Positions 1-8,036 are shown, counted from the stretch's first letter. The stretch: 64,000 bases of DNA from Clavibacter capsici (GCF_001280205.1 NZ_CP012573.1:2790001-2854000); one strand, 5' to 3'. Program-made: numbers and translations. The notes: generated from the letters alone by a model not told the origin.

Positions 1-12
1 GAGGACACCCCC

Positions 13-204
13 ATGGCCATCAACCCCATCGAGCTCCAGAAGCACCTCAGCGGCCTCGACTACCCGGCGTCCAAGGACGCGATCGTGACGAAGGCGGAGG
101 AGTCGGGCGCCGACTCCGACACCCTCGACGCTCTCCGCGGCATCGCCGACAAGGAGTACGACGCTCCCACGGCGATCAACTCGGCGGTCTCCGACGCGAG
201 CTGA
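13..204 (+). CDS. Small DUF2795-like protein (63 aa)
   Basis: A small soluble acidic protein starting MAINPIELQKHLSGLDYPAS and ending in an Ala/Ser-rich tail. The pattern (a hydrophobic helix with LQKHLSGLDYPA, then KDAIVTKAEESGA, then LDALRGIADKEYDAP) matches the DUF2795 family of actinobacterial proteins of unknown function, which are usually about this length. A purine-rich GAGGACAC lies just upstream of the ATG at 13, so the gene appears complete although the window starts only 12 bases before it. A strong hairpin terminator follows at 222. Function is unknown; the family name is from pattern recognition. Confidence 0.75.
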   Translation: MAINPIELQKHLSGLDYPASKDAIVTKAEESGADSDTLDALRGIADKEYDAPTAINSAVSDAS

Positions 205-221
205 TCCACCGCATCACGCCG

Positions 222-256
222 ACGGCCCCGGTCCTCCTCGCGAGGACCGGGGCCGT
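222..256 (+). terminator. Intrinsic terminator hairpin
   Basis: A 15-bp perfect inverted repeat (acggccccggtcctc and its complement) around a 5-base loop, 18 bases after the stop of the DUF2795-like gene. It is not followed by a clear T run, which is common for terminators in very GC-rich actinobacteria. It may also serve the convergent gene ending at 295. Confidence 0.7.
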
Positions 257-294
257 CCGGCTGCGCGGCGCGCGGCGCACGGCGCACGGCAGGG

Positions 295-552
295 CTACAC
301 GGCGAGCGCGTGGCGCTCCGCCTGCTGCTCGGCCATCTCCTCCGACACGGTCGCGAGCGCGTCGTCGACGGAGCCGAACCAGTCGCAGAGGCCCGGCACC
401 GGCCGCATCCGCATGAGCTCGACCCGGTCTCCGTGCTGCTGCACGTAGGCGAGGAGGCGGCTCGCGTCGGACTGGGGGATGCGCGCGTCGCACACCCGCC
501 ACTCCGTGCCGCTGAGCGCGACGACCTCGAGGCGTCCGTCGGTGTGATGCAT
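295..552 (-). CDS. Hypothetical protein (85 aa)
   Basis: A small protein beginning MHHTDGRLEVVALSGTEWRV and continuing with CDARIPQSDASRLLAYVQQHGDRVELM, ending in a charged alpha-helical tail (EEMAEQQAERHALAV). The chosen ATG at 552 is preceded by a GAGGGG purine run about 10 bases upstream; a longer reading from 636 adds a low-complexity Arg/Val segment and is less likely. The strand-helix pattern resembles a small single-domain fold but I do not recognise the family. It stands alone between the terminator at 222-256 and a weak small ORF. Confidence 0.55.
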   Translation of the reverse strand: MHHTDGRLEVVALSGTEWRVCDARIPQSDASRLLAYVQQHGDRVELMRMRPVPGLCDWFGSVDDALATVSEEMAEQQAERHALAV

Positions 553-692
553 GAGGCCCCCCTCTTCTCCGCACGGGGAAACCCCCGTGCGGACGACCGT
601 AGGCCGGACGACCGACGGCGACCACGCCCGCGACATGAACCGTCAGTTGCCGGGATGCGGCGAGTCCGTGGAGGAGGGGCGGGATCCGGCGC

Positions 693-833
693 TCAGGGCC
701 GGTGGTCCCGAGGCCTCGCGAACCCCATCGGGTCGCCGTTCGCGGGGTTCTGCCCGTCACTCGTCATGCGGACCTTGCCGAGCACGTGCAGGATGCGGGC
801 CAGGGCGCGGCCGAGGAGGCGGAGGGCGGTCAT
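693..833 (-). CDS. Possible small hypothetical protein (46 aa)
   Basis: A short reading frame starting MTALRLLGRALARILHVLGKVRM, an amphipathic basic helix, followed by a polar tail. There is only a weak purine stretch (GTCGGGAC) before the ATG. The sequence is less Arg/Pro-skewed than noncoding shadow frames in this DNA, which is the main reason to list it. It could be a small membrane-active or regulatory peptide, or not a gene at all. No homologue comes to mind. Confidence 0.3.
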   Translation of the reverse strand: MTALRLLGRALARILHVLGKVRMTSDGQNPANGDPMGFARPRDHRP

Positions 834-922
834 GTCCCGACCGTATCCACGCGGTGCGCGCCGACGCCAGGCGCGCGGGCGGACGGGGGCGCAGCGCGCA
901 GGCCGGACGCCCCTCGACGAGG

Positions 923-959
923 GACGGCCCCGGCCCTCGCGATGAGGGTCGGGGCCGTC
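923..959 (-). terminator. Intrinsic terminator hairpin
   Basis: An inverted repeat of 16 bases per arm (gacggccccggccctc against gagggtcggggccgtc, one mismatch) with a 5-base loop, placed 17 bases beyond the stop of the minus-strand gene at 976. It is very similar in sequence to the hairpin at 222-256, as is usual for recurrent terminator stems in such genomes. Confidence 0.7.
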
Positions 960-975
960 CGTCCGTGATGCGGGA

Positions 976-1149
976 CTACTGGCCGAGCTTCTGGTCGGCG
1001 ACGTCGCCGGCCTTCTCCGCGGCGCCGTCGGACTTGCCGCCGGTCGCGTCGCTGGCGGCGTCCTGGCCCTTGTCGATGGCCGCGTCCGTCGCCTTCTCGC
1101 CCTTGTCGCTGTCGATGAGTCCCTTGGCCTCGTCGGTGAGATCCGCCAT
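976..1149 (-). CDS. MT0933-like antitoxin family / CsbD-like small protein (57 aa)
   Basis: A 57-residue highly charged, Ala/Asp/Lys-rich protein (MADLTDEAKGLIDSDKGEKA, then AIDKGQDAASDATGGKSDGAAEKAGDVADQKLG). The AIDK...GK..DGAAEKAGD..DQ pattern resembles the MT0933/Rv0909-like antitoxin family, and more loosely CsbD stress proteins. A strong AGGAGG lies six bases before the ATG and a strong terminator follows, so this is a single-gene transcription unit. No toxin gene lies beside it, so an antitoxin role is only a family label; a disordered stress-protective role is equally possible. Confidence 0.65.
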   Translation of the reverse strand: MADLTDEAKGLIDSDKGEKATDAAIDKGQDAASDATGGKSDGAAEKAGDVADQKLGQ

Positions 1150-1258
1150 GTGCGCCTCCTGTCGTCTGCGTCGCGCCCCGCTGCTGCGGCGCGAACCTCC
1201 ACCCTGCTCCCCTCCCGGGCGCGAGACCGGATCCTCGGGGATGCGGGAGGCTGGGGGC

Positions 1259-1771
1259 ATGGACCTGATCGACCCCCGACGCCTCGCCGGCGTCCTCGCC
1301 GACCCGGAGATGCGCGCCGCGTACGCGCGCGTCGTGCTCGGATCCGATCTCGACGACGCCCTCGCCCACCTCTCCCCCGCTCGCCGGAGGAAGGCGCAGG
1401 CCGCGCTCACCGGCTCGGGCCTCGTCGCGGTCGACGCCGACGGCACCGCGTCCGCACCCGACGCCGTCTTCCGCGCGATCCTCGCCCAGCAGCCCGCGAC
1501 CCCGCCCGCCCAGGGCGTCGAGCGCTTCCTCCGCGACGGCCGCATCGCGCAGTGGCCGGCTGGCCCCGCCGACCTCGACGCACTGCTCCGGCACGTCGTC
1601 GCCCAGGTGCTGGATCCGCACGAGGTGCTCGACGAGAAGGCCCTGACCGAGCGCCTGCTGCGCATCACCGACGACCACGCGCTGCTCCGCCGCCACCTCG
1701 TGGACGCGGGCCTCGTGCTGCGGACGCGATCGGGATCCGAGTACGCGCGGCCGGCGGACGAGCCGGCCTAG
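1259..1771 (+). CDS. DUF2087 domain protein (170 aa)
   Basis: Begins MDLIDPRRLAGVLADPEMRA. The N-terminal half reads as a winged-helix-like segment (AYARVVLGSDLDDALAHLSPARRRKAQAAL), and the C-terminal half carries the DUF2087 signature (VERFLRDGRIAQWPAGPADL followed by HEVLDEKALTERLLRITDDHALLRRHLVDAGLV). DUF2087 is common in actinobacteria and is thought to belong to transcription-factor-like proteins; the actual target is unknown. A GGGAGG run precedes the ATG. The stop overlaps by four bases the stop of the convergent zeta-toxin gene, so there is no terminator between them. Confidence 0.75.
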   Translation: MDLIDPRRLAGVLADPEMRAAYARVVLGSDLDDALAHLSPARRRKAQAALTGSGLVAVDADGTASAPDAVFRAILAQQPATPPAQGVERFLRDGRIAQWPAGPADLDALLRHVVAQVLDPHEVLDEKALTERLLRITDDHALLRRHLVDAGLVLRTRSGSEYARPADEPA

Positions 1772-2793
1772 CGCCCGCGATCGACGCGCACCGGTCCGGC
1801 CCGACCCGGTGCTGTCCTGCCCGCTCGCGTGATCCCGGGCAGCGGCCTCGCCTGCGGCACGTCCGCCGCCGGCACCGACCGCGTCGGCACCAGCGGCCCA
1901 CCCCGGATCGCCCGCGTCATGTCCGTCTCCAGGGTCGCCGGCGCACGCGGATCCTCCCGCTCCTGCTCCGCCGTCTTCCAGTACACGCGGTACCGCGACA
2001 CCGCCGGCGACTCCTCCGCCACCATCCGCGCGTTCGCCTCCGGCCGCGACCTGCCACCCGGCTCCCCGTACACCCACGCCCCGAACTCGCTCGGCACCCA
2101 CCGACCCCCGAGCCCCTCGCCCATGTCCGCGCGCTCGTTGCCCTCGCGCCACCGCTTCCGGATCCGCTCCTCCGACACCTCCCGCGGCACCTCCACGTCG
2201 ATGACCTGGACGTCGTACCCGGCCCGCTCCAACTCGCCCATGATCCGGCGCGCCTTCGTGTCCGAGCTCAAGACGGTGTCGATGACGACGTTCTTCCCCG
2301 CTCTCAGGGCTCGTGCCCTCTGCTCGTCCGCGAGGTACGAGGACTCCGCATGGACGAGCGAGGACAACTCCATCGGGTGGAAGCGCTCGCCCGCCGCCTC
2401 GCGCTCTCGCACGGCGGCCGGCTTGATCCACGACTCGTAGCTCCCATCCGCGATCGCCTCCCTCAGCAGCCGCCCCTTGAACTCATCCGCATCGACGACC
2501 AGGAAGCGCGTGGCCTCATGCCCCAGCGCGCGCTCCCGCGTCGAGGTCTTCCCCGCACCGGGCGGCCCCGCCAGGACGACCGCCCGTCTGTCCGTCCCCA
2601 GCTCCGGCATCGAAGCCTCGGCGTCCGACATCAGGCGCTCGTGCATGACCGCGCGCGTAGCCGTCGGCCGGCCCGCCCGGTACCACGCCGGGTTCTCCGT
2701 CGACGCGCTTCTCGCGTCCGGCGCGAGCGGGCCGCCCTCCCGGGAGAGCTGCCGCAGGACGGTCAGGTGATCGATGCCGCCAACGGCGTGCAT
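1768..2793 (-). CDS. Zeta toxin family kinase (341 aa)
   Basis: A P-loop protein with Walker A GPPGAGKT at about residues 76-83, followed by the family's acidic motif VVDADEFKGRLL and a helix with VHAESSYLADEQRARAL, the arrangement of zeta/PezT toxins. Known zeta toxins phosphorylate UDP-N-acetylglucosamine and poison cell-wall synthesis; that this one does so is inference. The N-terminal 65 residues (MHAVGGIDHLTVLRQLSREG...) form an extra helical region, and the C-terminal 80 residues are Pro/Arg-rich. It starts 3 bases after the stop of the gene at 2797-3255, its likely antitoxin partner. The start has only a weak ribosome binding site, consistent with translational coupling. Confidence 0.8.
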   Translation of the reverse strand: MHAVGGIDHLTVLRQLSREGGPLAPDARSASTENPAWYRAGRPTATRAVMHERLMSDAEASMPELGTDRRAVVLAGPPGAGKTSTRERALGHEATRFLVVDADEFKGRLLREAIADGSYESWIKPAAVREREAAGERFHPMELSSLVHAESSYLADEQRARALRAGKNVVIDTVLSSDTKARRIMGELERAGYDVQVIDVEVPREVSEERIRKRWREGNERADMGEGLGGRWVPSEFGAWVYGEPGGRSRPEANARMVAEESPAVSRYRVYWKTAEQEREDPRAPATLETDMTRAIRGGPLVPTRSVPAADVPQARPLPGITRAGRTAPGRAGPVRVDRGR

Positions 2794-2796
2794 CGT

Positions 2797-3255
2797 TCAG
2801 TCGCCTGACGTGTCGACGCGATCGAGGACCTCGCCGTACACGTCCATGCCGATCAACTTCTCGCCGCGGGCTATCGACAGGTCCATCCACGTCCCCGGGG
2901 GATTGACGACGAGGTCATCCCAACCGTCCGGCTTGTCCATCGGCACATACGGGAACCGCGTGAGCTCATCCACCAGCTGCTCCCGATCGAGGAGTCCCAC
3001 CGCGTACCGCTCGCAGATCTCCAACGGCGTCGCCCCGGAGAACCCCTCGACGGGCATCGCCACGTCACGGGCGCCGTCGAGCTGCCGCAGGTCATCCCCG
3101 CCGAAGAGGCGGAGGCCCTTCGCCAACTCGTCACGGTGGGCTCCGGCGTCCAGCAGCCGCCGGACCTCCCGCTGCAGATCGAGCTCCGCCAATCGCCAGC
3201 GCATCACCGACCGGACAGCCGACTCCCGCTCCGCGGGCGCGTCCCATATCCCCAT
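2797..3255 (-). CDS. Unrecognised protein upstream of zeta toxin; candidate antitoxin (152 aa)
   Basis: An acidic, mostly helical protein starting MGIWDAPAERESAVRSVMRW. Visible blocks are LRLFGGDDLRQLDGARDVAMP, LEICERYAVGLLDREQLVDEL and GTWMDLSIARGEKLIGMDVY. The ATG at 3255 is favoured over an upstream GTG at 3306 because GAGGAGGAATTG lies immediately before it. It does not resemble the small three-helix epsilon or the PezA HTH antitoxin. Its position, same strand and three bases before the zeta-toxin start, is that of an antitoxin. That role is inferred from context only; it could instead be an accessory protein. Confidence 0.6.
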   Translation of the reverse strand: MGIWDAPAERESAVRSVMRWRLAELDLQREVRRLLDAGAHRDELAKGLRLFGGDDLRQLDGARDVAMPVEGFSGATPLEICERYAVGLLDREQLVDELTRFPYVPMDKPDGWDDLVVNPPGTWMDLSIARGEKLIGMDVYGEVLDRVDTSGD

Positions 3256-3457
3256 CAATTCCTCCTCATCGAAGTGCCCCGCACGGGCGGGATCACGAAG
3301 ATCCACCTGCCGATGTCGACGCCCGTGTCCTGCGCACGGCGAAACGAGCCGATCGCGCTGCCAGTCCTCGGATGCCGGACCCGGATGCGGGAAGCAGCCA
3401 GGCTAGGGCACCCGCCGACGCCCAGGTCGCCGGGTCCGCCGGCCCGCACCGCGCGCG

Positions 3458-3904
3458 TCAGCTCGCGGCGCGGCCGCCCTTCGGGACGAAGTCGGCCCGC
3501 TGGTTGCTCGTCTCCTCGAGGAGCCGGCGGACGGCCGCCTTCTCGATCAGCCAGCGTCCGCCGGGGCGCATGGCCGGGATCACGCCGTCGCGCAGCCAGC
3601 CGAGGATCGCCGGCCGGCTCTTCTGGAACAGCTCCATGAGGTGGCGGTGGGTGAGGTGGTCCGGGTACGCGTCGAGCGGATGCGGGTACGGCTCGTGCGG
3701 CGGCACCGGCACGGTCGACGTCGACTCGAGCCACTCGCGCACCTCGGAGCGGAACGCGATCCAGGAGTGCGAGATGCGGTGCCCGGGGATGGTGCCCTTC
3801 GCGAACCAGAGGCTCACGGTCGTCTGCCCGATGCCGAGCAGGCGTTGCAGGTCGGCGGAGCGCAGCGTCGCCGGGAGGTCGTCCCAGGGGTCTCGGTCTG
3901 CCAT
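3458..3904 (-). CDS. Tandem helix-turn-helix DNA-binding protein (148 aa)
   Basis: Starts MADRDPWDDLPATLRSADLQ. It contains two excisionase/MerR-like winged-helix modules in tandem: residues about 13-60 (LQRLLGIGQTTVSLWFAKGT...WIAFRSEVREWLE) and about 88-135 (LMELFQKSRPAILGWLRDG...GGRWLIEKAAVRRLLEE). Each has the 'recognition helix, then basic wing, then R..V..WL' layout of HTH_17 proteins. A CCGGAGC run precedes the ATG. It sits next to the secretion locus starting at 4006 and could regulate it or the zeta pair; the duplicated domain suggests binding to a direct repeat. Annotators often call such genes excisionase-like, but no integrase is visible nearby. Confidence 0.65.
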   Translation of the reverse strand: MADRDPWDDLPATLRSADLQRLLGIGQTTVSLWFAKGTIPGHRISHSWIAFRSEVREWLESTSTVPVPPHEPYPHPLDAYPDHLTHRHLMELFQKSRPAILGWLRDGVIPAMRPGGRWLIEKAAVRRLLEETSNQRADFVPKGGRAAS

Positions 3905-4005
3905 GCGCGCGTGCTGCTCCGGTCGGGTGCGGCGCGGGATGCTCGGATTTACCCGCCTGCGCAATTATCGCCTGGCGTCCGGGGTGCGCTGCAACCCGCG
4001 TGTCC

Positions 4006-5190
4006 TCACGCGGTCGCATGCCGGCACTCCCCGCCGCAGAGCGTCACGCCGAACACGCCGAAGAAGGCCTCCGGATCCACGTACCCGCTCACGGGCGCGC
4101 CCTGCGTCTGCGACTGCGGCAGCGCGCTGACCCGGGCGTCGGTGGATCCGCGCGCGTCGATCCGGATGTCGAGGTGGCAGCCCGTGGACGGCCCGTTCGA
4201 CCCCACCTTGCCGATCTCCTGGCCGGCGGTCACCGTGTCGCCGACGTGCACCTCCATGTCCGGCTCGTACATGTGCAGGTAGCTGATCGTGTAGCCCGCC
4301 GCCGACCGGATCGACATCGTGTAGCCGCCCGCCGTGGTGACGCTGCCGGCCTGGGCGGCGAGCACGGGCGACCCGCAGGAGTAGCCGGAGCGGCCTGACG
4401 CGGATCCGCTCTCCCGCGTCTGGTAGTCGTTCGCCGGGTGCCAGGAGGACGCGCCCGCCGTCGGGCTGACGCGCGGGCCGTAGCCGGAGGTCTGGTCGAA
4501 GGGCGCCTTCAGCGGCAGCACGGTACCGCCCGCCGAGCAGCCGCCGGCGGGCGCGGCGGTCGCGGGCGTGGCCGAGGGATCCGGCGTCCCGGTCGCGGCG
4601 GGGCTCGCCGCCGGCGCTGCCGCCGCGGCGCCGGACAGCTGCGCGACCACGTCCTCGGCCGGCTGCTGGAACCTGCGGTAGTGGTACGGGTCCTTGTTGA
4701 TCTGCACCTCGTGGATCGCGAGGGTCGGCTCGAGCGACTCCCACCCCTTCACGGTCTGCAGCCGGGTGAGGAACAGCTTCGCGCTCGTCGGCGGATCGAG
4801 CCGCTCCTGAACCGTGCCCCAGGACGACTGCTGCTGGAACAGGCCGATCGAGTCGGCGATGGATCCGTCGGGGTTCCGCGCGCCGTCGCCGTAGGAGATG
4901 TTCCGCAGCGACGACTCCCCCATCGCGGCCATGACCCCCAGCACCTGCGCCTGCCGGGACAGGCCGAGTCCGGCGGCGGCGTCCATGATCGCGGCGGCGT
5001 TGTCGAGCTGGTCCCCGGCGTAGCCGTCGACGGGCGTGCGCGGCCCGGTCGACGAGGACGCCGCGCCCTGCGTCGTGCAGGCGGACGCGTCGTCGCCGCC
5101 GAAGCCGAAGAGCACGAGGAAGACGATCATCCCCATCAGCGCGGCGGGCGTGCCGATGAGGACGAGGACCCCCTTGCCGCCGCCGTTCAC
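4006..5190 (-). CDS. VirB1-like cell-wall hydrolase: lysozyme-like plus M23 peptidase domains (394 aa)
   Basis: A GTG start overlapping the upstream gene's stop (GTGA), then an N-terminal membrane anchor (GVLVLIGTPAALMGMIVFLV) so the enzyme faces outward. Residues about 55-165 form a lytic/lysozyme-like domain (LGVMAAMGESSLRNI with the catalytic-type Glu, SIGLFQQQSSWGT). An Ala/Pro linker follows, then an M23/LytM metallopeptidase domain (GYGPRVSPTAGASSWHPAND, ISYLHMYEP, GCHLDIRID), the H...D, H..H zinc-ligand pattern being partly recognisable. Such two-domain hydrolases open peptidoglycan for Gram-positive conjugation machines (VirB1/TcpG-like role). It is last of a three-gene minus-strand operon divergent from the T4SS genes. 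Confidence 0.85.
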   Translation of the reverse strand: MNGGGKGVLVLIGTPAALMGMIVFLVLFGFGGDDASACTTQGAASSSTGPRTPVDGYAGDQLDNAAAIMDAAAGLGLSRQAQVLGVMAAMGESSLRNISYGDGARNPDGSIADSIGLFQQQSSWGTVQERLDPPTSAKLFLTRLQTVKGWESLEPTLAIHEVQINKDPYHYRRFQQPAEDVVAQLSGAAAAAPAASPAATGTPDPSATPATAAPAGGCSAGGTVLPLKAPFDQTSGYGPRVSPTAGASSWHPANDYQTRESGSASGRSGYSCGSPVLAAQAGSVTTAGGYTMSIRSAAGYTISYLHMYEPDMEVHVGDTVTAGQEIGKVGSNGPSTGCHLDIRIDARGSTDARVSALPQSQTQGAPVSGYVDPEAFFGVFGVTLCGGECRHATA

Positions 5191-5765
5191 TTGTCGCGGA
5201 CGGCCTGGATCTCGTCCGCCAGCCACGGAGCCGTGGGCGACGAGCGGACGAGCGCGACGTCGTAGTCGCCGTCGTCGGTGGGCACCCGCACGATGAGCGC
5301 GTACGCGGTGGGCGCGGGCATGATCGTGCCGGCGCCGGTGACCGCGTGGGCCGTGAGCCGCGACGGGATCGTGGGCACGAAGGCGACCGCGCCCCGCTGC
5401 GACAGGAGCGGCGTCATCTGCCGCTCCCACTCGGCCTCGGCGATGCCCGGCTGCGCGTAGGTGCGCATGACCCGGTCGGCTGCCGCGAGCGCCGACCCCT
5501 GCGACGCCGCGTCGGCCGTGGGCTCGGGCTCCGCGACCGCGCCGTCGTCCATCGCGCCCGGGGAGGAGGTGCCGGCGTCCGCGCCGCCGCCGTCGGTCGT
5601 GCCCGCGGCCCCCGCGGCGCCCGGCGAGGCGGCGGGATCCGCGGCGCTCCCGCCGTCGTGCACGGTGACGCTCGCGCAACCGGCGGTCCCGAGGGCGAGG
5701 CCCGCGGCGAGCGCCAGGGCACCCGCCCCGCGCACGACGGCCGTGCGTGCGACGGCCGCCCGCAT
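5187..5765 (-). CDS. Exported lipoprotein-like protein of the T4SS locus (192 aa)
   Basis: Starts MRAAVARTAVVRGAGALALA with a signal peptide ending LGTAGC, an imperfect lipobox, so it is probably a lipoprotein. A long Ala/Gly/Asp low-complexity linker (to about residue 85) leads to a C-terminal domain with ADRVMRTYAQPGIAEAEWERQ, FVPTIPSRLTAHAVTGAG and VRVPTDDGDYDVALVRS. This layout (anchor, linker, NTF2-like beta-rich domain) resembles VirB8/TcpC-type proteins but the match is loose. Start and stop overlap both neighbours (TGATG at 5763-5767 and GTGA at 5187-5190), so it is translated with the ParA-like ATPase and the cell-wall hydrolase. Confidence 0.65.
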   Translation of the reverse strand: MRAAVARTAVVRGAGALALAAGLALGTAGCASVTVHDGGSAADPAASPGAAGAAGTTDGGGADAGTSSPGAMDDGAVAEPEPTADAASQGSALAAADRVMRTYAQPGIAEAEWERQMTPLLSQRGAVAFVPTIPSRLTAHAVTGAGTIMPAPTAYALIVRVPTDDGDYDVALVRSSPTAPWLADEIQAVRDK

Positions 5766-7142
5766 CAGAGGCCCCGGGCCACGGCCGCCCCCGCGCGGAG
5801 CCAGGCCCGCTGCGTGGACGCCCGGAGCGCGCCGTAGTTGAGGACGTCCGCGCCGAGCGCCGGGTCGTAGGGCACCGTGACCACGTCCCGGGCGAGCGGC
5901 GCGAAGCCGTCGGAGATCTTGGCGAGCTCGGCGGGGGCCAGGTCGTGCTTGTGCGCGCTGACCACCACGACCGCGCGCTCCGCGAGGTCCGCGAAGTGCC
6001 CGCCGCGCTCCGCGAGCCCCTCGATGAGCAGCGCCGCCGACTCCGCCGCCTTCGCCTCGCCGATGGTGGGCACCACGATCTGGTCGGCGCGCTCGATGGC
6101 GCGCAGCCACATCGGGTCGGTCTCGTCGTTGCCCGAGTCGATGAGCACCAGGCGGTAGAACTTGGCGGCGACCGCGTGGATCAGGTCGACCGTGGTGTCG
6201 TCGAACCGCTGCTGGGTGGCGAGCACCTCGGGCTTGGAGCGGAGCACGTCGTAGCGGTCGCGGGTCTGGTGGTGGACGAAGTGCGCGAGGTCCGCGGACT
6301 GCGCGCCCGTGCCGAGGAGCCGGTCGACCTGCGGCAGGAGGTCGAGGATGCTCGCGTCGTGCGGCCCCTGCTCCGTGCTCCAGCCGAGGGTGCCGCGCGT
6401 CTGGTTGTTGTCCCAGGCGAGGACGCCCGCTCCGCCGTGGCGCGCGAACACCGAGGCGAGGCAGATCGTGGACATGGTCTTGCCCACGCCGCCCTTGCCG
6501 TTGACGACCGCGACCGTGCGGGGGCCGGGCCAGTGCTGGCTGACGAGACGGGTCCACTCGCGCTCGCGGCGCTCGGCCTCGGACGGCGACATGCGGATCC
6601 CGAGCCGCGTGAGGGTGCCGCGCATGCCCTGCGTGGCCGGCTCCTCCACCTCCTCGCGCGTGAGGAAGGACTGGCGGGCGGCGCGGCGGGTGAGCGGCGG
6701 ATACGCGGGCGCGGCCGGGGCCGGCGCGACCGGGGCGGGGCGGGGCGGCCGACGCGGCGGGGACGGCGGCCACCGGCGCGGCGGGGGCGCCGGGCGCCGC
6801 GGCACCGGCGTGCGAGGCCGCGGTCGGCGTCACGACCGCGGGCTCCGCGATCGCGTCCGTCCGGTCGAGCTCGCTGAGCGCCTCGACCGTGCCGTCCGGC
6901 CCGACGGCGAGCGCCTGGGATCCGAAGCGGTCGCGCGTCGTGAGGCGCACCGCCCGCTGCATCTGCTCGGCGATGCCGCGCACGCTCGTCACGATGCCGC
7001 GGCGGATGTCGTCCTCCGCCGCCTCCGCGAACGGCGTCGCGACGCCGTTGACCGTGAGCACCCCGGTGGCCCGGCCGCCGACGGTGGGCGTGATGGTGGC
7101 GTCGATGCGGGGGAAGGCGGGCACGGTCGGGGCGTCGGTCAT
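5765..7142 (-). pseudogene. ParA/MinD-like ATPase of the T4SS locus, apparent +1 frameshift
   Basis: The gene reads from MTDAPTVPAFPRIDATITPT at 7142 through a domain of about 110 residues (LTVNGVATPFAEAAEDDIRRG), an Ala/Pro linker, and then in another frame a MinD/ParA ATPase: deviant Walker A NGKGGVGKT, then VLAWDNNQTRG, LVLIDSGNDETDPMWLRAIE and PTIGEAKAAESAALLIEG. The change of frame falls in the linker, at three tandem CGGGG units around 6731-6748, and equals one extra base. Either the gene is broken, the repeat is a slippage switch, or it is a sequencing error. The ATPase part alone is open from 6805. Such ATPases may position or energise secretion proteins; here the partner is unknown. 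Confidence 0.7.
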
Positions 7143-7424
7143 CTGCGGCTCTCGGTGAAGGGGCGTCGGGCGGGTGGCGCGGGTGCGGCTGCCGGTGCCG
7201 GAGCTCGCCGGGCATCCCGTGTGGAGAGCCGGCCCGCGCGAGCGGTGGTGCCCGCCAGGATCGACGTCGGCGAGACAGTCTCATGGAAAATGCGAGCAGG
7301 GGCAAGCACTTGCGTCTGCGCAAGCACTTTGACAGCATCACCGTGCAGCGTCCTGTCGACATCCCCCACCCGGTGGATCACGCGTGAGGCGAGCACGAGA
7401 CCAGGCGGGTGGGATGGGCGGGGC
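7143..7424. promoter_or_regulatory. Divergent control region of the T4SS locus with a direct repeat
   Basis: This 282-base region separates the minus and plus arms and must hold both promoters. It contains the most AT-rich patch nearby and a direct repeat GCAAGCACTT at 7302-7311 and 7320-7329 (18-base period). A TTGACA, a plausible -35 box for the plus arm, overlaps the second repeat at 7329-7334, but no convincing -10 follows at the right distance. The repeat is a candidate operator; its binding protein is unknown. Confidence 0.4.
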
Positions 7425-8036
7425 ATGAGCGACAGCGGGAATCCATGGGTCGTCGGCGCGCCCGCGGTCGTCGACGCACCCGGATCCGACGCCCCGCCCC
7501 TCACCCGCCGTGAGCGCCTCCGCGGCCCACGCGCACCCCAGCCGGCCACCGTCGCCGCCCCGGCCGCGGCCGACCGCCTCCCCGTCCGGCGCACGGACGA
7601 GACCGCCGGTCTCTGGTGGGTCGGTGCCCACGGCGGCGCCGGCGAGACGACGCTCGCGCGCCTCGCCGCCGGATCCCGCGCCGCCGACCACGCCTGGCCC
7701 GCGCCTGCCGCCGGATCCCCCGCATCGCGCGTGGTCGTCGTCGCCCGCACCGACCACTCCGGCCTGCTGGCTGCGCAGCGGGTCGCCCGCGAGTGGGCGT
7801 CGGGCCAGGTCGCGGGCCTCGTCGAGCTGGTCGGCCTCGTGCTCGTGGCGGATGCGCCGGGCCGCCGCCCCAAGGAGCTGCGGCAGCTCGAGCAGCTGGT
7901 CGCCGGCGGGTACCCGCGCGCATGGACCCTGCCGTGGATCGACGCGTGGCGCCTCGGTCCCGCGGATCCCGCCGACATGGGCCGCGAGCACCAGCGGCTC
8001 CTCGCCGACCTGCAGCTCACCGCTTCCCCCCGCTAG
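7425..8036 (+). CDS. DUF6668-like, degenerate P-loop protein (203 aa)
   Basis: First gene of the plus arm, starting MSDSGNPWVVGAPAVVDAPG. After a Pro-rich leader, residues about 63-80 read GLWWVGAHGGAGETTLARLA, a P-loop-like motif in which the usual Lys is replaced by Glu, followed by VVVVARTDHSGLLAAQRVAREW, LVGLVLVADAPGRRPKELRQL and a C-terminal YPRAWTLPWIDAWRLG. This matches a family (DUF6668) found beside actinobacterial conjugation genes. With the Lys missing it may not hydrolyse ATP and could act as a structural or regulatory relative of the ParA-like protein encoded across the divergent region. Confidence 0.65.
   Translation: MSDSGNPWVVGAPAVVDAPGSDAPPLTRRERLRGPRAPQPATVAAPAAADRLPVRRTDETAGLWWVGAHGGAGETTLARLAAGSRAADHAWPAPAAGSPASRVVVVARTDHSGLLAAQRVAREWASGQVAGLVELVGLVLVADAPGRRPKELRQLEQLVAGGYPRAWTLPWIDAWRLGPADPADMGREHQRLLADLQLTASPR

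Noticed and set aside
222-959. The two similar hairpins (222-256 and 923-959) as a mobile repeat family
   Set aside because: Each sits just after a stop codon and the stems are generic GC-rich terminators; similarity is limited to the ACGGCCCCGG core.
5191-5679. N-terminal extension of the cell-wall hydrolase by 160 residues
   Set aside because: The extension is low-complexity and overlaps the lipoprotein-like gene; the GTG at 5190 gives a membrane anchor directly and a normal GTGA overlap.
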